This document shows positions 15,864 to 25,084 of a stretch of 64,000 bases of DNA, piece after piece. The first letter of the stretch is position 1. Each line of letters begins with the position of its first letter. Source of the DNA: Lacimicrobium alkaliphilum (GTDB lineage Bacteria; Pseudomonadota; Gammaproteobacteria; Enterobacterales; Alteromonadaceae); contig NZ_NISX01000010.1 of NCBI RefSeq assembly GCF_002591895.1, positions 104,945-168,944 of the forward strand, written 5' to 3'. A program made the position numbers and the translations under genes. The notes under the pieces were generated by a model, which was given only the letters and a program-made list of their open reading frames with translations, was not told the origin of the DNA and did not search any database.

Positions 15864-17350
15864 TCCGGTGCTGCCGCACTGCCGTTAAGGTTGCTGTCAA
15901 CACTTAAGGGGAGCATGCCATAAAATGCATCCCGTTTTTTCCACCAGTATTTTGCCTGCTCAAATTTTCCCTGTTGCTCCAGCGCCTGGGCAATATTGAT
16001 ATGGGCCGGCAACAGGTAATGTTTGCGGTTTAATCGTTGCTTCCACAATGCCAGATAAACCGGGGGAATATAGGCCTGGTCGTGATACTCCATAAAGGTT
16101 AAACGGCTACTGGCCTTATACGCCTGCAACGGATGATTGTTGCAGGTACGGGACTTAGCCAGTTCCCAGTCAACATTAGCCTGGCGCCATTTGTCTACTT
16201 TTTGGGCGAGCTCTTCTTCAGACAGGGTATAAATCAGATTAGGTGGTTGCAGGTTTGGATGACACATCTGCCCGGCCAGCTCGCTGGATAAAGGATACTC
16301 ATCCACGAAGCCTGCAAAATGAGCCAGTTCATGTACAAACACCGAATAGCTGTCGGTTAAATCCAGGTACATAATGCCATTATGCACATTGGCTTTACCT
16401 TGTGGGGCGAGCACCAGGATATGGCTCAACTCATCATCCAGCGGCAGTTCTGCTAACTTCGCAGCATCACAACCCAGGCGCCGGTTTCCCTGCCAGTTGG
16501 CATCACAATTAAGCTGATTATCTGACAACCAGATGGGTCTGAGCAGACACACCGGCAGGTCAGAGAGACGCTTGTCATCGTGAAATTCTTCTGCAAGGCT
16601 CATCAACTGGCGCATGTTTTCCAGCGATGTGACCACCGGTTGAATGTGCATAGCACATCGCCGCCCTGTGGTAATGACGGTTTCTGGCCCCCATCCGCTA
16701 CCCTGCTCTGCGGGCCAGTAATTTTCAATCAGGGAAACATACTCTGTGGCCTCTGGGCTACCCAACCGGCTCGCCTGGTTAAAGCCTTGTCTGGCCTGGG
16801 TGTACTGGCCTTTCTGCCATTGTTGTCTGGCCAGGATAAGCGCACTGTCGGCGTCCTGTGATGCAGCCTGCTCAAGCCAGGGCAGTGCCTTTTCAACCTG
16901 CCCCTGATGCAGATACCATTGATACAGCGAAATCGTCGCCGGAAGATATTGCTGATGTGCGGCTCTGGTTAACAACTCAATCCGCTTCAGTGCAGAATCG
17001 GTTAATAAGGCCAGTTCATACTGCGCTTTAGCGTATCCCCCTGCAGCAGATTGATTTAATAATGCAATATGCCGGGCTTCATTCCCTTCATTTAACGCCA
17101 GAATATAATAAGCCCCGGCATCGCCGGCCTCTGCGACTATCTCAAGCCAGTAAGGATTTGCGGATTCGCGGGCATATCCGGACAAGGCTTCTAGCGCCGG
17201 CTCTGATCCGAGTAACACGCCAAGATAAAGGGCATGAGGTGAATCGGTTTGCTGAATTAACAGGGGCAGGTATCGCTGCCCGCTGGAAACCAGCAATACC
17301 ATCGCGGCGCCTGCAATGATGAACAGGCGTAGTTTTTTAAATGACTTCAC
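15860..17350 (-). CDS. Membrane-anchored Sel1/TPR protein with M64-like HExxHxxGxxDE motif
   Basis: 496 residues. An N-terminal hydrophobic anchor (about 8-23) is followed by Sel1/TPR-like helical repeats (about 70-210: AGDAGAYYILAL, AAGGYAKAQYELALL, LPWLEQAASQDADSAL). A catalytic-looking region carries HELAHFAGFVDEY at 340-352. HExxHxxGxxDE is the zinc-site pattern of M64-type metzincins, with H340, H344 and D350 as ligands and E341 as base. Four cysteines flank it and could form disulfides, fitting a periplasmic location. A final TPR-like helix pair (about 445-475) follows. I do not recognise the whole protein. It sits six bases after nlpI, itself a TPR lipoprotein that guides a protease in E. 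coli. Confidence 0.75.
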   Translation of the reverse strand: MKSFKKLRLFIIAGAAMVLLVSSGQRYLPLLIQQTDSPHALYLGVLLGSEPALEALSGYARESANPYWLEIVAEAGDAGAYYILALNEGNEARHIALLNQSAAGGYAKAQYELALLTDSALKRIELLTRAAHQQYLPATISLYQWYLHQGQVEKALPWLEQAASQDADSALILARQQWQKGQYTQARQGFNQASRLGSPEATEYVSLIENYWPAEQGSGWGPETVITTGRRCAMHIQPVVTSLENMRQLMSLAEEFHDDKRLSDLPVCLLRPIWLSDNQLNCDANWQGNRRLGCDAAKLAELPLDDELSHILVLAPQGKANVHNGIMYLDLTDSYSVFVHELAHFAGFVDEYPLSSELAGQMCHPNLQPPNLIYTLSEEELAQKVDKWRQANVDWELAKSRTCNNHPLQAYKASSRLTFMEYHDQAYIPPVYLALWKQRLNRKHYLLPAHINIAQALEQQGKFEQAKYWWKKRDAFYGMLPLSVDSNLNGSAAAPD

Positions 17351-17356
17351 CTGCTG

Positions 17357-18253
17357 TTAACGCCGGCTGTCTGATAGTACATCTTCGCGGATAAGCTCCA
17401 ACTCGAGTCTGGCATAGCGATGCTCCACAAATTCATAGACATTGGTGCTGAGTGACAGTTTAAAATAATTCGAAGCCACCGCCGTTTCACCACGTGCGCT
17501 ATGGTACTTACCCAGATAGAAATAGGCCTCACACAGCCTGTTTGCGAGTTCTCGCTGATTCTTGATATTCACCAACAAGCCAGCCAATAACTGCCGCTCG
17601 TTGATTTTCCCCAGATACAAATCTACCAGCTGCGTGGCCCATTCCTGTTCACGCATTTGCTTACGACTGGCAGCAAGGTTTGCCTGCGCCTTTTTAGTAT
17701 CGACTTCAGACTCCGCGATATAGGTCCACAGTGCCCGGTACGGATCCTGTTCATCTTTTTGGTAATAGCGATGTAAGTCATCTACCGCCAATTCAGGACG
17801 CCCCCCATAATACAGAGCGATACCACGATTTAAAAAAGCATAATCATGCTCCGGATCGATATCCAGGGTGGCATCAAACGACTCATAGGCCTGAAGAAAT
17901 TCGCGATTCTGAGTATGATGAATGCCCATATAGTTGTAGGCTTCAGCCATATCTGGTTTGAGTTTCAGTGCCATGGAAAAATCAAACTGAGCCAGACCTG
18001 ACAACCCTACGCTGTCATACAGCGTACCCCGCTGATAAAGCAGATCAGCCCGTTGGCTGTCGTCCAGTTCCACCTGCCCCAGAATCTGATTATAACGCGC
18101 CAGGGCCATCTGACTGCGCATGTTAGCTGGCAGCGGTTCCACAAGCACCAGATTGCCCATCTGACCATTGCCGTATTGGTTGTGATTAACCGAAGTACAG
18201 GCGGTTATTTGCAGCAGGAGTATGAGTGTGAAAACGGTTCGGAAACATTGCAT
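17357..18253 (-). CDS. nlpI: TPR lipoprotein NlpI
   Basis: 298 residues. The signal peptide ends in lipobox ITAC (C19). TPR repeats follow (YQRGTLYDSVGLSGLAQFDF, AYNYMGIHHTQ, DYAFLNRGIALYYGGR). E. coli NlpI is an outer-membrane adaptor that brings Prc protease to the endopeptidase MepS. Position directly downstream of pnp on the same strand matches enterobacterial order. The ATG at 18253 has only a weak ribosome site. A terminator separates it from pnp, so it may have its own promoter in 18254-18360. Confidence 0.93.
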   Translation of the reverse strand: MQCFRTVFTLILLLQITACTSVNHNQYGNGQMGNLVLVEPLPANMRSQMALARYNQILGQVELDDSQRADLLYQRGTLYDSVGLSGLAQFDFSMALKLKPDMAEAYNYMGIHHTQNREFLQAYESFDATLDIDPEHDYAFLNRGIALYYGGRPELAVDDLHRYYQKDEQDPYRALWTYIAESEVDTKKAQANLAASRKQMREQEWATQLVDLYLGKINERQLLAGLLVNIKNQRELANRLCEAYFYLGKYHSARGETAVASNYFKLSLSTNVYEFVEHRYARLELELIREDVLSDSRR

Positions 18254-18360
18254 AGTTAATCATTGTGCCTGTTCTGATGAAGAGATTATAGTTGCTTTAA
18301 CTGGAGCAAACATAAAGACGATAAGTGTATCAAAATTCTAATCAATTAGCGTACAGACAA

Positions 18361-18385
18361 AAATGGCATCCATCGGATGCCATTT
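18361..18385 (-). terminator. Rho-independent terminator after pnp
   Basis: AAATGGCATCC (18361-18371) pairs with GGATGCCATTT (18375-18385), 11 bp and a 3-base loop; on the minus strand it runs into TTTTTG. It sits between the pnp stop and nlpI. Confidence 0.85.
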
Positions 18386-18423
18386 ATTTACGTACAGATA
18401 TCGCCGTGAAACGGCAGAGTATC

Positions 18424-20538
18424 TTAGTCGTCTGATTGCTGTTCCTGCTGTGCAGGTTTATCAAGCAGTTCTTTCATGCTCAGACGAATACGCCCCTGAC
18501 GGTCAATTTCCATTACTTTGACGTCTACCATCTGGCCTTCCTGCAGATGCTCTGAGACATTATTAACGCGCTCATGGGCAATTTGCGAAATATGTACCAG
18601 GCCATCTTTGCCGGGCAATACTTCTACAAAGGCACCAAAATCAACAACACGTGCTACCTTGCCATGATAGGTTTTACCCACTTCCACATCGGCAGTGATG
18701 GCTTCGATCAGTTCGATGGCCAGCATAGCTTTAGCTCGCTCGGCAGCAAAAATCTTAATCGTGCCGTCATCTTCAATTTCAATGTTGGTGTCGGATTTTT
18801 CCGTGATGGAACGAATGTTCGCACCGCCTTTACCGATAACATCACGAATTTTATCCTGCTCTACCTTGATGGTGTATATACGCGGAGCAAATTCAGACAT
18901 CTCTTCGCGAGGCTTATTAATGGCCTGGTCCATCACACCGAGAATATGCAGACGGGCTTCTTTAGCCTGTTTCAGTGCAACCTGCATGATTTCCTGCGTG
19001 ATACCTTCAATCTTGATATCCATCTGCAAGGCAGTGATACCTTCTTCGGTTCCGGCCACTTTAAAGTCCATGTCACCCAGGTGGTCTTCATCACCGAGAA
19101 TATCGGACAGCACGACGAACTTGTCATCAGACTTAACCAGCCCCATGGCAATACCCGCTACGGACGCTTTAATCGGAACACCTGCGTCCATCAGTGCCAG
19201 TGAGGTACCACACACGGAGGCCATGGATGATGAGCCATTAGATTCGGTAATTTCCGATACTACCCGGATCACGTACGGGAACTCTTCGGCATCAGGCATT
19301 ACCGCCTGGATACCGCGCTTGGCCAGACGTCCGTGGCCGATTTCACGACGCTTAGGCGAGCCAATCATGCCGGTTTCACCGACACAATAAGGAGGGAAGT
19401 TGTAATGCAGCATAAAGCGGCTGTTGGTCATACCGCCCAGCTCATCTATCATTTGCGCATCACGTTCAGTACCTAAGGTTGCTGCAACCAGAGCCTGGGT
19501 TTCACCACGGGTGAACAACGCAGAACCATGGGTGCGGGGCAGGATGCCGGTACCCACATTCAGAGCGCGGATCATCTGCGGGTCACGGCCATCGATGCGT
19601 GGCTCACCGGCAAGAATGCGTGAACGTACAACGTCACTTTCCAGTTCATGCAACAGCTCTTTAACTTCTTTGCTGTCCTGTTCCTGATCCTGCTCCTCAA
19701 TCTGCGCAACAACGTTATCGGTCAGTGCGGTGATCGCATCTTTACGAGCCATTTTATCGGAGATCTGGTAAGCCTCAGTCATCTGCTCTTCAGCCAGTTC
19801 TTTGATTCTGGCTTTCAGTGACGTATTTTCTGCAGGCGGTTGCCAGTCCCACTTCGGTGCATTCACTTCAGCGGCGAATTCATTAACGGCGCTGATAACC
19901 GTCTGTGACTGCTCATGGCCATAAACTACCGCGCCCAGCATGGTTTCTTCAGATAACATGTTGGCTTCGGATTCGACCATCAGTACTGCACTTTCAGTAC
20001 CGGCTACAACCAGATCCAACTGGCTTTCCGGTTGCTCAGATACCAGCGTATTAAGCATATACTGACCATCTTTATAACCTACCCGGGCAGCACCAATAGG
20101 ACCGCTGAAGGGGATGCCGGAGATTGCCAGTGCCGCAGAGGTACCGATCATTGAGATCACATCGGTGGGGATATCCGGGTTTGCAGATACCACAGTGATG
20201 ACCACCTGAACTTCGTTCATAAAACCGTCCGGGAACAGAGGACGAATAGGACGGTCAATCAGTCGGGCAGTCAGTGTTTCATATTCGGAAGGGCGGCCTT
20301 CACGTTTGAAAAAACCACCGGGGATTTTACCCGCAGCATAGGTTTTTTCCTGATAATTTACCGTCAGAGGGAAGAAATTCTGATCCGGCTTAGCTTCTTT
20401 TTTGCCAACTACAGTAACCAATACAGATGTATCGTCCATGCTTGCCATTACAGCGGCAGTGGCCTGGCGGGCGATAACGCCGGTTTCAAGAGTTACGGTA
20501 TGCTGACCATATTGAAAAGTCTTAGTAATAGGTGTCAC
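18424..20538 (-). CDS. pnp: Polynucleotide phosphorylase
   Basis: 704 residues, the normal length for this 3'-5' phosphorolytic exoribonuclease of the RNA degradosome. Two RNase PH domains (about 1-225 and 315-550) carry [18 protein letters not shown] and [12 protein letters not shown]. The KH domain ([14 protein letters not shown]) and the S1 domain ([26 protein letters not shown]) follow. Catalytic aspartates are in [10 protein letters not shown]. The start is GTG 20538 with AGGA upstream. Unusually, rpsO is not upstream; the 484-base gap contains a leader with hairpins and a repeat instead. Confidence 0.98.
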   Translation of the reverse strand: MTPITKTFQYGQHTVTLETGVIARQATAAVMASMDDTSVLVTVVGKKEAKPDQNFFPLTVNYQEKTYAAGKIPGGFFKREGRPSEYETLTARLIDRPIRPLFPDGFMNEVQVVITVVSANPDIPTDVISMIGTSAALAISGIPFSGPIGAARVGYKDGQYMLNTLVSEQPESQLDLVVAGTESAVLMVESEANMLSEETMLGAVVYGHEQSQTVISAVNEFAAEVNAPKWDWQPPAENTSLKARIKELAEEQMTEAYQISDKMARKDAITALTDNVVAQIEEQDQEQDSKEVKELLHELESDVVRSRILAGEPRIDGRDPQMIRALNVGTGILPRTHGSALFTRGETQALVAATLGTERDAQMIDELGGMTNSRFMLHYNFPPYCVGETGMIGSPKRREIGHGRLAKRGIQAVMPDAEEFPYVIRVVSEITESNGSSSMASVCGTSLALMDAGVPIKASVAGIAMGLVKSDDKFVVLSDILGDEDHLGDMDFKVAGTEEGITALQMDIKIEGITQEIMQVALKQAKEARLHILGVMDQAINKPREEMSEFAPRIYTIKVEQDKIRDVIGKGGANIRSITEKSDTNIEIEDDGTIKIFAAERAKAMLAIELIEAITADVEVGKTYHGKVARVVDFGAFVEVLPGKDGLVHISQIAHERVNNVSEHLQEGQMVDVKVMEIDRQGRIRLSMKELLDKPAQQEQQSDD

Positions 20539-20592
20539 TTTTTATATCCTTTCCGGGAGCCAACCGTTCAACAAAATCACTGCATTTATCCA

Positions 20593-20717
20593 AGCCCGGA
20601 CTGTTACCGGCTTGTATTCACACAGCCCCTTGTCTTTTGCGGGGGCTCTTACATTGATAGTTTCTTTCGCTTTTTAATTGCGGCGCACAGTATAGCGGCT
20701 CGTGCGGGCTAAAAACA
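20593..20717 (-). promoter_or_regulatory. Probable pnp promoter and structured 5' leader
   Basis: On the minus strand a TATACT -10 (20694-20689) with a weak TGTTTT -35 (20717-20712) gives a leader of roughly 145 bases. Two hairpins lie in it: AGCCCC…GGGGCT (20624-20647) and AAGCCCGG…CCGGCTT (20593-20614). In E. coli, RNase III cuts a leader hairpin and PNPase then represses its own mRNA; the same control is plausible here but not shown. Confidence 0.4.
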
Positions 20718-20803
20718 GAGAAAATTCTGTGACATAGGCATGGCAGATTTCAGTTGGCAGGCCTCAGCGTTCAGAAGAAAAAAACTTTTACCACTAACCA
20801 CAC

Positions 20804-20827
20804 AAAAAATCGCCTGGAGCGATTTTT
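20804..20827. terminator. Bidirectional terminator downstream of mmcQ
   Basis: AAAATCGC and GCGATTTT form an 8-base stem with a 5-base loop, with A and T runs on both sides, so it works in either direction. It ends the minus-strand ruvB-mmcQ unit before the pnp promoter. Confidence 0.8.
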
Positions 20828-20898
20828 AACGCCAGTAGTTTAATGGCGGCCACGGGCGCAGGACAGGGATAGTCCGGAGTAAAAAGCACGAAAAGAAA

Positions 20899-20983
20899 TT
20901 TAACCACAGAGACGCAGAGGTCACAGAGATTTTAAGGCACAGGCCCTGCATTTCTCTGTGCCCTCTAAGACTCTGTGGTGAAA
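20899..20983. repeat. CACAGAG-type intergenic inverted repeat
   Basis: Left arm TTAACCACAGAGACGCAGAG with TCACAGAGA; right arm TCTCTGTG, CCCTCTAAGACTCTGTGG. The arms pair over about 30 bases with mismatches around a 15-base middle. Related sequences lie at 23104-23307, 62425-62495 and 63784-63970. It occupies the place where rpsO is usually found. Confidence 0.75.
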
Positions 20984-21022
20984 AGCGTTTTGTTCTGATA
21001 ACTGAAAGCTGATAACTGCAAA

Positions 21023-21412
21023 CTATTCCAGTTGTTCGCCATATTTAGCCATCAACCCCTGACGTCTGGCTTTGGGTAAGCCTTTTACCACCAGGGTATA
21101 AGAGAGATCGATCATCCGTTTAAGCTCACCTTGCGGTACAGAACCATCCAGTATCACAGTATTCCAGTGCTTCTTATTCATATGGTAGCCGGGGATCACG
21201 GCACTGAAAATTTCTCTGAGCATCAGTGCTTCAGTGGGATCACATTTGAGATTCATCCGCCCTTGTGGCTTGCCATCGGTATCTTTTTCGGTGCCCAGGG
21301 TCGCGAACATTTTGCCGAGAATCTTATACACCGCGACATCGGGGCCAAATGGATAGTCCTCAATCGTTTCCGGTTTCTGCAACAGATAGTCCCTGGCCTG
21401 CTGATAATCCAC
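21023..21412 (-). CDS. MmcQ/YjbR family protein
   Basis: 129 residues of the MmcQ/YjbR (CyaY-like fold) family: DYPFGPDVAVYKILGKMFATL, MNLKCDP, PGYHMNKKHWNTVIL and a C-terminal SYTLVVKGLPKA. These proteins are small, putative DNA-binding and of unknown role. It starts five bases after the ruvB stop and is the last gene of that transcript, followed by a terminator at 20804. Confidence 0.9.
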   Translation of the reverse strand: MDYQQARDYLLQKPETIEDYPFGPDVAVYKILGKMFATLGTEKDTDGKPQGRMNLKCDPTEALMLREIFSAVIPGYHMNKKHWNTVILDGSVPQGELKRMIDLSYTLVVKGLPKARRQGLMAKYGEQLE

Positions 21413-21417
21413 CGCGG

Positions 21418-22425
21418 TTACTCCGTTTTAATATCAAAACCCAAATGCAAAAAGGCACGCTGCGTGGCAATCCGGCCTCTCGGCGTACGCTGCAAAAAAC
21501 CCTGCTGAATCAGGTAAGGCTCTATCACATCTTCAATGGTTTCTTTTTCCTCACCAATGGCGGCAGCGAGATTGTCCAGTCCAACAGGGCCGCCGCTGAA
21601 TTTATCGATAATGGCATTCAGCAGTTTGCGATCCATATAGTCGAATCCCTGGGTATCCACATCGAGCATATCCAATGCTTTAGACGCCACATCGGCACTG
21701 ATATGCCCCTCGGCTTTAATCTCGGCATAATCCCGCACCCGGCGTAACAACCGATTGGCAATCCTCGGTGTGCCACGGGCACGGCGGGCCACTTCAAGTG
21801 CTCCTTCTGGCTCCAGTTGCAGGTTCAGGTAGTCAGCAGAGCGGGTTACTATTGTGGTCAGGTCGCCAATATTATAAAACTCCAGACGCTGCACAATGCC
21901 AAACCGATCGCGCAGGGGTGATGTCAGCGAGCCCGCCCGGGTCGTCGCCCCAACCAGCGTAAAAGGTGGCAATTCGAGTTTTATGGAGCGCGCCGCTGGC
22001 CCTTCACCAATCATGATATCCAGCTGATAGTCTTCCATCGCCGGATAGAGAATTTCTTCTACCACCGGACTTAAACGGTGTATCTCGTCTATAAACAACA
22101 CATCGTGTGCTTCGAGGTTTGTCAGCAAAGCGGCCAGATCACCGGCCTTTTCAAGAACCGGCCCGGAGGTGGTTTTAATACTCACCCCCATCTCATTAGC
22201 CACAATATTTGCCAGCGTGGTTTTACCTAATCCGGGTGGACCAAAAATCAACAAATGATCGAGCGCGTCTTTACGGTTACGGGCCGCCTGGATAAAGATT
22301 TCCATCTGCTCACAGACATGATCCTGACCCGTATAATCCGCCAGCAACCGCGGGCGAATGGCTCTGTCTATGACTTCATCTTCATTACTGGCTACAGGCT
22401 CAACCAGACGATCGGCTTCTATCAT
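21418..22425 (-). CDS. ruvB: Holliday junction helicase motor RuvB
   Basis: 335 residues. AAA+ ATPase that drives branch migration of RuvA-bound Holliday junctions. Walker A is GPPGLGKTT, Walker B DEIHRL, sensor 1 GATTRAG and the arginine finger region SPLRDRFG. The C-terminal winged helix contains LQRTPRGR. It lies 34 bases after ruvA in the usual order. Confidence 0.98.
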   Translation of the reverse strand: MIEADRLVEPVASNEDEVIDRAIRPRLLADYTGQDHVCEQMEIFIQAARNRKDALDHLLIFGPPGLGKTTLANIVANEMGVSIKTTSGPVLEKAGDLAALLTNLEAHDVLFIDEIHRLSPVVEEILYPAMEDYQLDIMIGEGPAARSIKLELPPFTLVGATTRAGSLTSPLRDRFGIVQRLEFYNIGDLTTIVTRSADYLNLQLEPEGALEVARRARGTPRIANRLLRRVRDYAEIKAEGHISADVASKALDMLDVDTQGFDYMDRKLLNAIIDKFSGGPVGLDNLAAAIGEEKETIEDVIEPYLIQQGFLQRTPRGRIATQRAFLHLGFDIKTE

Positions 22426-22459
22426 TTTATTTATTTCCTATGCAATAAGAAACGCTGAT

Positions 22460-23077
22460 CTACAGCATTGACCGGAGTACTTCCCGAATCAGATCTTCAC
22501 TTGTCATGCCCTGACGATGCAAATTATTCACTGTTTTACTGATCTGGGCTGGTTTATACCCCAGTGCCACCAGCGCACTGATGGCTTCTTCTTTGGGATC
22601 ATCTGCTACCACAAAAGTATTTTCAACCGGGTTAGCCTGTGCCGCAAGCTGATTATCAGCGCTGTCCCCTATCAGACTACTGAGCCTGTCTTTGAGCTCG
22701 ACCAACAGTCGCTCAGCGGTCTTTTTACCGACTCCGGGAAGTTTGACCAGCGCGTTCACATCCTGTTGCTGAACACAATTTACAAATTGTGCCGCCGACA
22801 TACCCGATAAAATGGTCAGTGCCATTTTTGGTCCCACACCATTGGCTTTGATCAATTCACGAAACAGGGCCCGCTCCGACTGATTAGCAAAACCGAACAG
22901 CAACTGCGCGTCTTCGCGTACAACAAAATGCGTATATACGGTGACTTCTTCACCGGCATCAGGCAACTGGTAAAAACTGGTCATCGGCAGTTGGATCTCA
23001 TACCCCACTCCGGCCGCTTCGATCAAAATCTGTGGCGGCTGCTTTTCAACCAGTATCCCGCGAATTCGGCCTATCAT
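22460..23077 (-). CDS. ruvA: Holliday junction-binding protein RuvA
   Basis: 205 residues. It binds four-way junctions as a tetramer and loads RuvB. It has an N-terminal OB fold ([13 protein letters not shown]), two helix-hairpin-helix motifs (about 71-130: [19 protein letters not shown] and [16 protein letters not shown]), an acidic linker and a C-terminal RuvB-contacting three-helix domain ([16 protein letters not shown]). The expected operon neighbour ruvC is 232 bases upstream rather than adjacent because a repeat is inserted between them. Confidence 0.97.
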   Translation of the reverse strand: MIGRIRGILVEKQPPQILIEAAGVGYEIQLPMTSFYQLPDAGEEVTVYTHFVVREDAQLLFGFANQSERALFRELIKANGVGPKMALTILSGMSAAQFVNCVQQQDVNALVKLPGVGKKTAERLLVELKDRLSSLIGDSADNQLAAQANPVENTFVVADDPKEEAISALVALGYKPAQISKTVNNLHRQGMTSEDLIREVLRSML

Positions 23078-23103
23078 TTTACGTCTTCCTGTTTATAGTA
23101 TTT

Positions 23104-23307
23104 TAACCACAGAGTCACAGAGGTTTAAGGATTGATGAGCTATTCCTCTGCGCCTTTGCGCCCCTGCGAGATCAGATAAATTAAAGCTGAAGATCACGCA
23201 GAGGCGCTGAGTTCGCAGAGTTTTTAGTACCGTTATCTTCCTCAGCTTTGCTCGTAAATTTGCGCTAATCCGCCTTTAAACTTCTGTGTTCTCTATGTCT
23301 CTGTGGC
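23104..23307. repeat. CACAGAG-type repeat inserted between ruvC and ruvA
   Basis: The left end AACCACAGAGTCACAGAGG and the right end (other strand) AAAGCCACAGAGACATAGAG are related and inverted. The middle carries further CTCTGCG/CGCAGAG arms. It fills the gap between two co-operonic genes. No open frame or terminator was seen in it. Confidence 0.7.
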
Positions 23308-23309
23308 TT

Positions 23310-23834
23310 TTATTTCCTCAATCTGCCACGTACGGTTTTACTCGCCTGACCGGATAACTTAATCAGGCTCTGGCTTGTATGACCGTGACACAGAGCCACT
23401 GCAAGTGCATCAGCAGCATCGGCCTGAGGTCTGCCGGGTAATTTAAGCAAATAGCTGACCATATGCTGCACCTGTTCTTTGGCCGCTCCACCTTTACCCA
23501 CCACCGCCTGTTTAATCTGACGGGCAGAATACTCAGCCAACAGCAGGCCGTTGTTGGTGCCCGCGACAATGGCGGCTCCCCTGGCCTGCCCCAGCTTCAG
23601 GGCAGAATCGGGATTGCGGGCCATAAACACCTGCTCTACTGCCATTTCCCCGGGCTGAAATTGCTGAATAATCTCACTGACGCCGTTATAAATCTGCTGC
23701 AGGCGCTCAGGTAAAGGCGCATCTGATAAACGGATGCAACCACTGCCTAAGTACTCAAACTTTTGCCCCTGCTGGCGGATCAGTCCATAGCCTGTGATCC
23801 TTGAACCGGGATCGATGCCCAGAATGATGCTCAA
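23310..23834 (-). CDS. ruvC: Crossover junction endodeoxyribonuclease RuvC
   Basis: 174 residues. Resolves Holliday junctions by paired nicks. RNase H-like fold with catalytic D8 ([12 protein letters not shown]), the glutamate in MAVEQVF and the C-terminal aspartates in [13 protein letters not shown]. Length matches E. coli RuvC (173). It begins nine bases after yebC. Confidence 0.97.
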   Translation of the reverse strand: MSIILGIDPGSRITGYGLIRQQGQKFEYLGSGCIRLSDAPLPERLQQIYNGVSEIIQQFQPGEMAVEQVFMARNPDSALKLGQARGAAIVAGTNNGLLLAEYSARQIKQAVVGKGGAAKEQVQHMVSYLLKLPGRPQADAADALAVALCHGHTSQSLIKLSGQASKTVRGRLRK

Positions 23835-23843
23835 CGATGGCCC

Positions 23844-24593
23844 TTATTCATCAAGGTTTTCCAGAATCTCATCACTGATATGAGCGTTTGTATAAACCTC
23901 CTGAACATCATCCAGATCTTCCAGGGCATCCACTAACTTAATCAGCGTTGGTGCGGTTTCTTCATCCAATTCAGCTTTAGTCGAAGGCACCAATGTAACC
24001 TCTGCATGAGAAGCCGACAGGTCTGCTCCATCCAGTGCATCTTTCACCTTACCGAACAGCTCAGGACTGGTATACACCTCAAAGCCCTCTTGCTGATTAT
24101 TTTGTACATCTTCTGCTCCTGCATCGAGAGCCGTCAGCATCAATGTTTCTTCGTCGGTATCATCCGGATAACTGATAACGCCTTGCTTGGTAAAAAGATA
24201 GGCCACCGACCCATTGGTACCGAGGTTACCGCCGTGTCTGGAAAACGCATGGCGTACATCGCTGACGGTACGATTGATATTGTCTGTCATCGTTTCCACC
24301 AGCACCGCGGTTCCACCAGCGCCATAGCCTTCGTAGATTACGGTTTCCATATTGTCGCCATCGGCATTTCCGGCACCACGGGCCACCGCATTATCCACGG
24401 TGTCTTTCTTCATATTGTTCGATAGCGCTTTGTCGATAGCCGCCCGCAATCTCGGATTGGCATCAGGATCGGCTCCGCCTTCGCGGGCCGCCGTCACCAG
24501 CTCGCGAATCAGCTTGGTAAAAATCTTGCCGCGTTTGGCATCCTGAGCCGCCTTACGATGTTTAATATTGGCCCATTTACTGTGTCCTGCCAT
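23844..24593 (-). CDS. yebC: YebC/TACO1 family protein
   Basis: 249 residues. YebC-type protein, a family described as transcriptional regulators and, more recently, as translation factors for proline-rich stretches. It starts [14 protein letters not shown], the family signature, and has [14 protein letters not shown] in the middle. The ATG at 24593 has a near-perfect AGGAGG six bases upstream, so the longer reading from 24614 is rejected. It lies between nudB and ruvC as in E. coli. Confidence 0.97.
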   Translation of the reverse strand: MAGHSKWANIKHRKAAQDAKRGKIFTKLIRELVTAAREGGADPDANPRLRAAIDKALSNNMKKDTVDNAVARGAGNADGDNMETVIYEGYGAGGTAVLVETMTDNINRTVSDVRHAFSRHGGNLGTNGSVAYLFTKQGVISYPDDTDEETLMLTALDAGAEDVQNNQQEGFEVYTSPELFGKVKDALDGADLSASHAEVTLVPSTKAELDEETAPTLIKLVDALEDLDDVQEVYTNAHISDEILENLDE

Positions 24594-24647
24594 CCATCTC
24601 CTCCTGAAAAGCATTGTCAGATCGATGAAAATATGTTGCTGAGCATA

Positions 24648-25082
24648 TCAACTCCGGACCCACTCTAAAATAGCCTGCCGATTGCTCTGTGACCAGACCT
24701 TCTCAGCCGCCTGCCCCATCTTCAGCCATTGGTACGCACTATGCTCGGTAAGCATAACGGACTGCCCGGGATCTACCTTCAGGCTAAACACATGTTCTTT
24801 GTTATGAGTGATATCCGGTGCATAACGGTAACGCCATGCTGATCGGATAGGGTAATGATTGATCTGCTGGTGATCCTCAAGCCGGTAGCCTTGCTGGATT
24901 ATATCAATACCGGTTTCTTCCCATACTTCTCTGAGAGCCGTATCAAAGGGGGTTTCCTGCACTTCCATGGTGCCGGTAACCGACTGCCAGAATTCAGGAT
25001 CATCCAGCCGCTGTAACAGAAGTACCTGCTGGTGGTGATCGTAAATCACCACCAGCACCGATTCCGGTCGTTTAAAACTCAA
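24648..25082 (-). CDS. nudB: Dihydroneopterin triphosphate diphosphatase NudB
   Basis: 144 residues. Nudix hydrolase that removes pyrophosphate from dihydroneopterin triphosphate in folate synthesis. The Nudix box fits the consensus exactly: G at 37, five residues, E, seven residues, then REVWEETGI. The flanking DDPEFWQSVTG and HRYAPDIT-like segments match NudB. It is two bases from the aspS stop and probably cotranscribed with it. Confidence 0.93.
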   Translation of the reverse strand: MSFKRPESVLVVIYDHHQQVLLLQRLDDPEFWQSVTGTMEVQETPFDTALREVWEETGIDIIQQGYRLEDHQQINHYPIRSAWRYRYAPDITHNKEHVFSLKVDPGQSVMLTEHSAYQWLKMGQAAEKVWSQSNRQAILEWVRS

Positions 25083-25084
25083 AT

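Noticed and set aside
20539..21022. Search for rpsO (ribosomal protein S15) upstream of pnp
   Set aside because: No frame encoding S15 exists on either strand in the gap; recorded instead as missing synteny.
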